NCBI GenBank assembly: GCA_020444765.1
Contig: JAGRHW010000203.1
Span: 1 to 6,518, forward strand
Length of the DNA stretch: 6,518 nucleotides
DNA from: Gammaproteobacteria bacterium
GTDB lineage: Bacteria > Pseudomonadota > Gammaproteobacteria > Granulosicoccales > Granulosicoccaceae
Reading direction: 5' to 3'
A program made the translations under genes and the position numbers. The notes beneath the pieces are model-generated. The model did no database searches, was not told the origin of the DNA, and saw only the letters and a list, made by a program, of their open reading frames with translations. This document shows, in pieces, positions 1-6,147 of this stretch. Positions within the stretch are counted from its first letter, which is position 1; every line of letters begins with the position of its first letter.

Positions 1-459
1 CAGGATCCTCATCGCTATGGTGTGGTGGAGTTTGACGCCAATGACAAGGCGGTATCGCTTGAGGAGAAACCTGCCAGACCGCGCTCGCATTATGCTGTGA
101 CAGGCCTGTATTTTTATGATAACCAGGTCGTGGAGCTGGCTAAAACCCTTAAACCTTCTGCCCGGAACGAGCTTGAGATAACCGATCTCAACCGGATTTA
201 TCTTGAGCAGGGCCGGTTACATGTCGAAAAAATGGGTCGTGGTTTTGCCTGGCTAGATACCGGCACGCACGACAGCCTGCTGGAAGCCGGGCAGTTCGTT
301 GCAACCCTGGAAAAACGCCAGGGGCAGAAAATCGCCTGTCCGGAGGAAATCGCCTGGCACATGGGCTATATCACGACAGAACAATTGCTGGAGCAGGCTA
401 GTTTTTTTGACAAGACTGGCTACGGGCAATACCTGAAGTCGCTGGCTGGTGGTCGCTAG
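1..459 (+). CDS. rmlA: Glucose-1-phosphate thymidylyltransferase RmlA, C-terminal part (5' end outside window)
   Basis: This is the C-terminal half of the cytoplasmic enzyme that joins dTTP and glucose 1-phosphate to give dTDP-glucose, the first step towards dTDP-L-rhamnose and other dTDP-sugars. The open frame enters at base 1 with [12 protein letters not shown], so the ATG at 22 is internal and not the start. Recognisable RmlA segments follow in family order: [14 protein letters not shown], the [10 protein letters not shown] strand, the NELEITDLN segment, [18 protein letters not shown], and the ending [12 protein letters not shown] then GYGQYL. About 152 residues are present, close to half of the usual 290 or so, with a normal C-terminus at a TAG stop. 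No rmlC or rmlD follows within the window, so rmlA is either the last gene of its sugar operon or separated from part of it. The family call is firm; whether the sugar finally used is rhamnose cannot be told from this window. Confidence 0.96.
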   Translation, partial: QDPHRYGVVEFDANDKAVSLEEKPARPRSHYAVTGLYFYDNQVVELAKTLKPSARNELEITDLNRIYLEQGRLHVEKMGRGFAWLDTGTHDSLLEAGQFVATLEKRQGQKIACPEEIAWHMGYITTEQLLEQASFFDKTGYGQYLKSLAGGR

Positions 460-510
460 TTGGTTTTCTCGAATTCTGGCTACGGACGATATCGACACTC
501 GTTGGTGTAA
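460..510 (+). pseudogene. Degenerate second copy of the rmlA 3' end
   Basis: Directly after the rmlA stop, and still in the same frame, the bases encode ...NSGYGRYRHSLV followed by TAA at 508-510. This mirrors the true RmlA ending ...[12 protein letters not shown]. Aligned at an offset of exactly 60 bases, 412-446 and 472-506 agree at 24 of 35 positions by hand count, including ten in a row (416-425 with 476-485). Differences are spread as in diverged coding DNA rather than a fresh duplication. It is most simply a leftover 3' tail from another rmlA allele, or an old tandem duplication. It has no start codon or ribosome binding site of its own and should not be made as a protein. The rest of the 460-568 gap shows no gene and no convincing promoter. 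Confidence 0.6.
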
Positions 511-568
511 TAGTGATCCCGTTAAACGGCTGAATATATCCGGTGTACAAGCCTTAGTGGTGAAATAG

Positions 569-2773
569 ATGACAAATGACTCTGCAGAAACCGTTGCCCC
601 TGATATACACGACCGTGTCAAAGAAGCCTATGACGGTTTGCTGGGAGAAAAACTGCAAAAGCAAACCCGAAAACGTATGCACTGGATTCGTGACAATGTT
701 AAGGGGCAAGTTGTACTGGATATCGGATGCAGTCAGGGAGTCGGGCCGATTCTATTGGGTCGGCAGGGAATTTCAGTCACCGGTATCGATATCAGCCAGA
801 AGTCCGTGGATGAAGCCAATGAGGCGTTGAGAAGTGAACCTGAAGCGGTACAGAAAAATGTCACATTCAAAAGGGCTGACTTCTTGGCCTATGAATCCGG
901 GCAAACGGGTTTAGATACTATAACCATCACGGAGGTGTTGGAACACCTTGATGAACCCGAGCCGTTTATCGAAAAATCCTACAACCTCCTGAGCCCGGAC
1001 GGGACGCTTATCGTTACCGTCCCGTTTGGTATCAACGATCATCCGGATCATAAAAAAACCTACTATTTCCATGATCTCTACACCATTTTGTACAGATACT
1101 TTGATTTGCAAGAGGTGACAATCCTTGGGCGATGGATAGGAGTCGTCGCGTCAAAAAGAGCAAGTCCTGAGCATCAAACTGCTACAACTGTCGATATGGA
1201 ACAGCTTCGGAAGATCGAAGCGGCCTTTTATCAGATTGACCGGGAGGGGATTGAGCTCAGCTCTCTTTATCGTGGGCAGCGTGATAATGCGAATCAGAAA
1301 TATAAAGAGCTTTGGGACAAGGTCCGGGAACTGTCAGATCAAATCACCAGGCTAAACGGAGTCGTGAACATGGAACGGCAGAAGTCAGGCCAGTTACAGC
1401 AAAAGATAAACAGATATGAAAACTTTGCCCCCATCAGGATCGGCCGATATTTGAAGCGCAGAGTCTCGTCTGCCAAAAATAAAGTTACAGGAGCTTTCAA
1501 CACGGTAACTGCAATGCCGGGGTTGTCGGTTTTATTCAACAGGACTGTTGACAAAGACACTGAGAAGCGCGACATCAGGCTTGATAAGCCGCAAGCGAAA
1601 AACCTGGTGATCAGTTACTGTTTTACGCCGTACGTAGACACAAGCGCCATCGTGATGGCGAAGCGTATTATCGATAACAATAAGACGGTGGATGTCGTGT
1701 ATGCGGACATGAGCAGCGTCCGGGGCAGGGATGAGGACTTGACTTCCCTGACGAGCGCACTGGTCTCAAACAGGATTGAGCTGGCTTTATCAAGTGTCTC
1801 CTTTAGCAGCTGGGACAGCATCCAGTCTTTTTCTGAACAGATGATGCGAGTCATAGAGAGTAACAAACTCGAGCAATACGAAACGATTTACAGCCGGGCC
1901 ATGTGGCCCGCATCCCACTTCGCGGCTTTCGATTACAAGAGGGCTTACCCGAGTACAAGATGGATTGCCGAATTTTCCGATCCGCTGCTGTTCGATATAC
2001 ACAGCAAGGAGCGCATTTCAAAAATAAGCAACAAGAACTATATTCTTGAAATAGACCAGGCTCTGAAAGAAAAAAATATTACCTTGCCTAAAAACAACAA
2101 TCTGTTTTTCTGGTGCGAATACTTGCCGTATCTGTTTGCCGACGAACTGATCTTTACCAACAGGAATCAGCTGAAATATATGGTTGAACGGCTTGAGCCG
2201 TGGCTGCAGGATATTGTGCGTTCAAAGGCAACAATAAAGAACCAGCCGGTGCTGGCGGAGAACTATTACCATAAGAAAGAAAGTGACTATAAGCTGGAGT
2301 CGGCAAAAGTCAATCTGGCGTATTTTGGAGCGTTTTATGAAACCAGAAAACTCAATGATATTGTGCTTGCGGTAAAGGAACTTGCCGCAAACGATGGTGC
2401 AGACAGAGTGTGCTTTCATATTTTTACGAACCACAAAGACGAGTTGCAGAAGCTTGTCGATGAGGAAAAACTTTCGGACAATTTCAGAATAAACGCCTAT
2501 GTCGGTTTTCTTGAGTTTCTGAACCTCACCACGAAATTCGATTGCCTTGTTTTGAACGACGCCATCACAAAACCCCACAAGCCGATAAACCCTTATCTCC
2601 CGTCAAAGCTTTCGGATTACCTGGGCAGCAAGACGCCAATCTGGGCCATCTACGAAGATAGCAGTATTATTCAGAGCGCAAGTGATATTGCCTACAAATC
2701 GCCGATCGGAGAGATTTCTCAAAGCCGTGAGGTTTTAAAACAGATTATCAGAGACTGCAGCGGGAATGGATAA
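569..2773 (+). CDS. Fusion protein: SAM-dependent methyltransferase, coiled coil, GT-B-like glycosyltransferase
   Basis: A 734-residue protein with three parts. Residues about 30-195 are a class I methyltransferase: SAM-binding loop LDIGCSQGVG at 50-59, an acidic ribose-binding position D74 in GIDIS, TEVLEHL at 121-127, and the strand LSPDGTLIVTVPFG. Residues about 210-285 are charged, helical and without proline, and read as a coiled coil. A basic stretch (IRIGRYLKRR, 289-298) follows. Residues about 343-734 look like a GT-B glycosyltransferase: LAYFGAFYETRK at 583-594 resembles the start of the donor-binding half, and PYLPSKLSDYLGSKTPIWAI at 675-694 is the typical nucleotide-sugar site. No signal peptide or membrane span is seen, so it should act in the cytoplasm or on the membrane face. 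The start is supported by GGTGA at 559-563, five bases before ATG. It overlaps the next gene by 8 bases. The likely role is adding and/or methylating sugars of the polysaccharide; the acceptor, the sugar and the methylated position are unknown. Confidence 0.88.
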   Translation: MTNDSAETVAPDIHDRVKEAYDGLLGEKLQKQTRKRMHWIRDNVKGQVVLDIGCSQGVGPILLGRQGISVTGIDISQKSVDEANEALRSEPEAVQKNVTFKRADFLAYESGQTGLDTITITEVLEHLDEPEPFIEKSYNLLSPDGTLIVTVPFGINDHPDHKKTYYFHDLYTILYRYFDLQEVTILGRWIGVVASKRASPEHQTATTVDMEQLRKIEAAFYQIDREGIELSSLYRGQRDNANQKYKELWDKVRELSDQITRLNGVVNMERQKSGQLQQKINRYENFAPIRIGRYLKRRVSSAKNKVTGAFNTVTAMPGLSVLFNRTVDKDTEKRDIRLDKPQAKNLVISYCFTPYVDTSAIVMAKRIIDNNKTVDVVYADMSSVRGRDEDLTSLTSALVSNRIELALSSVSFSSWDSIQSFSEQMMRVIESNKLEQYETIYSRAMWPASHFAAFDYKRAYPSTRWIAEFSDPLLFDIHSKERISKISNKNYILEIDQALKEKNITLPKNNNLFFWCEYLPYLFADELIFTNRNQLKYMVERLEPWLQDIVRSKATIKNQPVLAENYYHKKESDYKLESAKVNLAYFGAFYETRKLNDIVLAVKELAANDGADRVCFHIFTNHKDELQKLVDEEKLSDNFRINAYVGFLEFLNLTTKFDCLVLNDAITKPHKPINPYLPSKLSDYLGSKTPIWAIYEDSSIIQSASDIAYKSPIGEISQSREVLKQIIRDCSGNG

Positions 2774-3992
2774 TTCAACGGAAGAAAACGAAGAAACTCT
2801 TTCCTACGAGGAAAAATATAACAGGCTTTTAAAAAAGCACAATACAAGTAGCGCAGAATTGAAGAAGGCCGAACGTGAGCTGAAGATATGCCTTTCTTCC
2901 GCTTCGTACAGGCTGGGGCATCTCTTTATTCATGAGACCCGGTCGATTAAGGATTTACTCAAACTGTTTGGCCGTATCAAAGCAATAAAAAACTCTCGAA
3001 TAAATACAGGACAGCAACAGATATCCGATCTTGAGGGCCCAAAAAAAACCGCAACGGTTACGGCCGGGCGTTCAAGTTTCAAAAAAGGGATCAGTGTTCT
3101 TGTGCCCACCTACAAAGGGGAAAAAACGATATATCGGGCGCTTTTATCCTTGGCGCAACAGGACATATCGCCGGCTCTCTATGAAGTCATCGTTGTTATC
3201 AACGGCGAGGAAGATAGTACCGGGCAGATAATCGAGCAACTTTGTTCCGAGTTTCCTGACCTGAACCTGCGGGTCATCAAATCGCGCGAAAGCGGGGCGT
3301 CTTTAGCGAGAAATCTGGCTATCAATAGCGCAACTTTTCAGTATACGGTTTTGCTTGATGATGATGACGCATTGTCAGTGACCTACCTGAGCTCGATGTA
3401 TAAACTGGCCTCCGAACACGCTATCGTTCTTTCGCAGATCATCAATATTGAAGAGGGTGTTGTCGACTCTTCAAACCCCATAAACAGGCAGGTGCTTCGC
3501 GCGGACCAGTTTGTTGAAAATGCGTTTAGAGCCTGCCCCGGCGTCTTAACCATCAACGCCTGCAAGCTGATACCGACCGCCTATATGAAGCTTGTTGAAT
3601 ATGATACCCGGCTCGGAAGCGGGGAGGATATCGTCTTTTTCAGTGAGCTTTTCAGCCGCTTCAGTTTTCGCTTCAAGATTGCCAAGGAAGCCTTGTATTT
3701 CAGGTATGTCGAGAAAAACTCGGTTTCAAGACAGCCGGTTTCATTCGAATTTAATGTTGTTGAACGGCTTAAAGTGATAGACAGGGTATATCGGGCGTCA
3801 AGGCAAACCTCTGACAAGGAGATTCGATACTTCCTGGAACAGAAAATCGTCGCTCAGATTTCATTTATCAACATCTATTTGCAGGAATCACCGGAAGCTT
3901 ATTCACAAGTGCTTGCCGAAATTGAAAAGTATCACTTCAGCGATTTTCCTTTTGAGATGCTGGAAGGAAGCACTGGTGACAAGACCCTCTGA
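2766..3992 (+). CDS. GT2 family glycosyltransferase with N-terminal coiled coil
   Basis: A 408-residue inverting GT-A glycosyltransferase that should transfer a sugar from a nucleotide donor to the growing glycan at the cytoplasmic side of the membrane. Residues about 8-45 are strongly charged and helical (probable coiled coil), followed by SASYRLGHLF at 45-54, a stem motif I know from other polysaccharide glycosyltransferases. The catalytic domain begins at ISVLVPTYKGEKT (109-121). It has GASLARNLAI at 177-186, the metal-binding acidic cluster LLDDDDAL at 196-203 and GSGEDIVFF at 284-292, where E287/D288 sit at the usual catalytic-base position. The ATG lies inside the end of the preceding gene (ATGGATAA, 8-base overlap) with only weak ribosome-binding sequence, so translational coupling is likely. 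There is no other Met codon until residue 208, which supports this start. The donor and acceptor cannot be predicted. Confidence 0.9.
   Translation: MDNSTEENEETLSYEEKYNRLLKKHNTSSAELKKAERELKICLSSASYRLGHLFIHETRSIKDLLKLFGRIKAIKNSRINTGQQQISDLEGPKKTATVTAGRSSFKKGISVLVPTYKGEKTIYRALLSLAQQDISPALYEVIVVINGEEDSTGQIIEQLCSEFPDLNLRVIKSRESGASLARNLAINSATFQYTVLLDDDDALSVTYLSSMYKLASEHAIVLSQIINIEEGVVDSSNPINRQVLRADQFVENAFRACPGVLTINACKLIPTAYMKLVEYDTRLGSGEDIVFFSELFSRFSFRFKIAKEALYFRYVEKNSVSRQPVSFEFNVVERLKVIDRVYRASRQTSDKEIRYFLEQKIVAQISFINIYLQESPEAYSQVLAEIEKYHFSDFPFEMLEGSTGDKTL
3041..3048 (+). repeat. A8 homopolymer tract inside the GT2 coding region
   Basis: Eight consecutive A residues after CCC, in the codons for P-K-K-T (about residues 92-95 of the 2766-3992 product), between the coiled-coil stem and the catalytic domain. 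Loss of one A would move translation into a frame that closes at 3231, before the DDDD metal-binding cluster, giving an inactive protein. The tract is plain in the sequence; a role in on/off switching is speculation because the tract is short. Confidence 0.4.
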
Positions 3993-4018
3993 CGCTCTTC
4001 TGCAAAGCCCGCACGCCG

Positions 4019-4966
4019 TCAGCTTAGGTTTTTGAAAAAAAGAAACAGTTTGAACTTCAGCCCTGTAGTTATCCTTGTCAGGTAAAGTGCCAGTCTTGGT
4101 AAAAAATCCTGTCTGGTCTGTGCATTACCCCTGTTCCGGAGTTTTAGCTGTTCCCGCACAAAGGTTTCTAGGCCCGGATACACTTTGCGCAGATACAAAA
4201 ACTGTATGAAGTAGTACTTTTGTTTGCTTTGCCCCTCGAAACGTGTGTTGGCGGCAAAGTCATGTCGTAATTGCAAGCCGGGAATGTAGTAAAACTGGTC
4301 GCTGTGGGCTGAGAAATAGCTGATTAATCGAAATGCCAGTACGATGCCTTCGTTGCCTTTCAGATTTTCGTTAAACCCCCCTGCATTAACAAACCATTTG
4401 CGGTCCCACAGTGAAATCCCTTCGGCGTCGATCAGACTGGGGCATGCCTGGTTCCCCGGGTTGTAGTGAGGAGGGGCCTCATCAAGTCGGTTTGTGACGA
4501 CCCGGCCCCGGACGGCAATCAGTTTCGAGTGGATAATGTTTTCTATGGCCACGGGATCAAAGGACTCCAGTATGCCGTCGGCATCGACGAACATCAGCAC
4601 TCGGCCGCGACAGAAGTCAGCGCCCAGATTTCGGCCGCCACAACATCCCAGGTTTTCATTGGTTTTGATATATCGGTCAGCTTGGCCCCGCAGAATCCCC
4701 GCAGCCTTGTTTTGCAGGCCGTTGTCTATCGCCACCAGCTCAAACGGCCCGGACGTGATCGTTGCATGGATTGAATCCAGACAGGCCTGAATTTCCTCTG
4801 CACTTTCTCTATAGGCTACGATGATGACACTGAGTTCAGGGGGCTGTACGGATCGATGGGGGCCTTCTTCAATCGTGTCTATCGCATCCCTGGACGTTAA
4901 GGTTTTGATTCCGGTCGGTGAATCGAGAAGCGTCTGAAGTGTGTCAAATAGTCTAAAATCGTCCAT
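4019..4966 (-). CDS. GT2 family glycosyltransferase on the opposite strand
   Basis: A 315-residue GT-A glycosyltransferase. After a leader of about 43 residues, the domain opens with LSVIIVAYRES (45-55). It continues with the characteristic NENLGCCGGRNLGA (103-116), the metal-binding VDADG (127-131, a DxD), WFVNAGGFNENLKGNEGIVLAFRL (191-214, given here in outline) and a C-terminal basic and hydrophobic helix (residues about 290-313) that may touch the membrane. NLGxxGGRNxG is typical of rhamnosyltransferase-like and related GT2 enzymes, but substrate prediction from it is unsafe. At the position where many relatives have Glu-Asp, this one has Glu-Gly (E206-G207). It is the only gene on the minus strand here; its stop is 26 bases from that of the preceding gene and its start 26 bases from that of the next. 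The ATG at 4966 is the first Met of the frame; no clear ribosome binding site precedes it. Confidence 0.88.
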   Translation of the reverse strand: MDDFRLFDTLQTLLDSPTGIKTLTSRDAIDTIEEGPHRSVQPPELSVIIVAYRESAEEIQACLDSIHATITSGPFELVAIDNGLQNKAAGILRGQADRYIKTNENLGCCGGRNLGADFCRGRVLMFVDADGILESFDPVAIENIIHSKLIAVRGRVVTNRLDEAPPHYNPGNQACPSLIDAEGISLWDRKWFVNAGGFNENLKGNEGIVLAFRLISYFSAHSDQFYYIPGLQLRHDFAANTRFEGQSKQKYYFIQFLYLRKVYPGLETFVREQLKLRNRGNAQTRQDFLPRLALYLTRITTGLKFKLFLFFKNLS

Positions 4967-4992
4967 TCAATTACCAGCAATCGGGTTTCCAA

Positions 4993-6084
4993 ATGCGACG
5001 CGCCGTTGAACGTATAAGTAATCTTGCAGCCAAGCTGACTGACAAGTCGCGGGTAAGCATGAGAATGTTCTACGGTTCCTGCCTGGCTAACCTCAGATAC
5101 CGTTTGAACAGCCGCGATTATAGCATGACCGCTACTGTTGGATTAGCCGTCACAGATGCCGGTCAGGGGGTCGCGTATGGAGACTATTTCACGGCGCTGG
5201 AATTGGCTGCTGAACTGGAAAAAGCCGGTTTGCGGGTGATCTATCTCAGGCGGCATGCCGGGGACTGGTACTGCGAAGCAGCCAAGTGCGAGACGGTGAT
5301 CAGTCTGTTGGAGAGCTTTAATCCGGAAAAAATCAAATCCACGGATTCACAGTCGCGACCGCTCTGTATTGCCTGGGCCAGGAACTGGTTTGATCGGTGG
5401 CGCGAGGCCAAAGGGATTCACAGCTACGATCTGTTGCTGGCCAGCAGTGAGACAGCGGCGGCTTACCTGAGCAGCGAGACCGGGTTGAATGCAGAGCTGT
5501 TTCCACTGGCGACATCGGCACCCCGGTTTTATCAGAAAGCCGGCGTAACCGCCTATCAGCGGGATCTGTGTTTTACCGGTTCCTATTGGTACAAGCCCAG
5601 GGAAATTGAAAGGCTGCTGGATGTCAGCAGACTCAGCAATTACCGGCTTGATATTTTTGGCGAAAACTGGGAGAACAGTGAAAAGTTCAGCTCCTTCTGG
5701 CGGGGGTTTCTTGATTATGAAGCCCTGCCTGAGGTCTATAAAACAACGAAAATCGTGCTGGATGATGCCAACTTTGCTACCAAGCCTTACGGTGCGGTCA
5801 ATAGCCGGGTTTATGATGCGCTGGCTGCAGGCGCCCTGGTTTTAACGAATGGCGGGCTTGGGGCGAAAGAGACGTTTAACGGCTTGCTGCCGGTCTATTC
5901 AAGCAGCGAGGAGCTGCACCGGCAAATAGATTTTTACCTGAGCGACGAAGAGGCCAGGTTGGCGAAGATCCTTGAACTCCAAGACTTCGTTCTGGCGCAA
6001 CATACCTACGCGCATAGAGTCACGCAATTGCTCAAGTTACTGGCGCAAAACAAGTCTCTGCCGGATTCCCGGGGCGGTCACTGA
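4993..6084 (+). CDS. CgeB-like GT-B glycosyltransferase
   Basis: A 363-residue protein of the CgeB/Glyco_trans_1_2 type, retaining GT-B enzymes often found in polysaccharide and spore or LPS glycosylation loci. The N-terminal half has VAYGDYFTALELAAELEKAG (60-79), matching the family's conserved opening, and IAWARNWFDRW (126-136) with SYDLLLASSE (144-153). The C-terminal half begins at DLCFTGSYWYKPRE (191-204), has DIFGENW (220-226), and carries the family hallmark YGAVNSRVYDALAAGALVLTN (266-286, shown here broken as YGAVNSRVYDAL then AAGALVLTN) in the donor-sugar site. No signal peptide or membrane span is visible. The start is uncertain: ATG at 4993 has no good ribosome binding site, and Met23, Met25 or Met45 are possible, the last lying just before the conserved domain. 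The frame upstream of 4993 offers no other start. It is divergently arranged with the minus-strand GT2 gene. Sugar and acceptor are unknown. Confidence 0.85.
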   Translation: MRRAVERISNLAAKLTDKSRVSMRMFYGSCLANLRYRLNSRDYSMTATVGLAVTDAGQGVAYGDYFTALELAAELEKAGLRVIYLRRHAGDWYCEAAKCETVISLLESFNPEKIKSTDSQSRPLCIAWARNWFDRWREAKGIHSYDLLLASSETAAAYLSSETGLNAELFPLATSAPRFYQKAGVTAYQRDLCFTGSYWYKPREIERLLDVSRLSNYRLDIFGENWENSEKFSSFWRGFLDYEALPEVYKTTKIVLDDANFATKPYGAVNSRVYDALAAGALVLTNGGLGAKETFNGLLPVYSSSEELHRQIDFYLSDEEARLAKILELQDFVLAQHTYAHRVTQLLKLLAQNKSLPDSRGGH

Positions 6085-6086
6085 TT

Positions 6087-6116
6087 TTGACCGGCCAAAG
6101 AGCCAGGTAGTATACT
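6087..6116 (+). promoter_or_regulatory. Probable sigma70 promoter for the ABC exporter gene
   Basis: TTGACC at 6087-6092 matches the -35 consensus at five of six bases, and TATACT at 6111-6116 matches the -10 consensus at five of six, with an 18-base spacer. It sits in the 63-base gap right after the stop of the CgeB-like gene. Transcription would start near 6123, about 25 bases before the GTG of the permease gene. No such pair was found in the other gaps. The match is seen in the sequence; activity is inferred. Confidence 0.6.
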
Positions 6117-6147
6117 GACACGTTACGCAACCCTGACTCAAACTCCT

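Noticed and set aside
519..529. Small palindrome CCGTT-A-AACGG in the gap before the fusion gene, a possible operator
   Set aside because: Five-base arms occur by chance often, and no promoter with good -35 and -10 boxes lies beside it.
253..621. Minus-strand open frame of 122 codons across the rmlA end and the following gap
   Set aside because: It runs against rmlA coding sequence with recognised RmlA motifs and crosses into the fusion gene start; no family resemblance.
3989..4022. Inverted repeat CTGACG / CGTCAG between the convergent genes, a possible two-way terminator
   Set aside because: Only 6 paired bases with a 22-base loop, both arms cover the stop codons themselves, and the T run comes several bases later. 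Too weak to call.
4466..4790. Two plus-strand open frames opposite the minus-strand GT2 gene
   Set aside because: They lie fully inside a gene with clear GT2 motifs, show no recognisable domain, and overlap each other; they are shadows.
4954..4959. TAAAAT as a -10 box for the CgeB-like gene
   Set aside because: No acceptable -35 box at 16-18 bases upstream; the -10-like hexamer alone is common in AT-rich stretches.
5011..5046. Minus-strand TTGTCA and TATACG as a promoter for the inverted GT2 gene
   Set aside because: The spacer would be 23 bases, outside the usable range, and the -10 match is only four of six.
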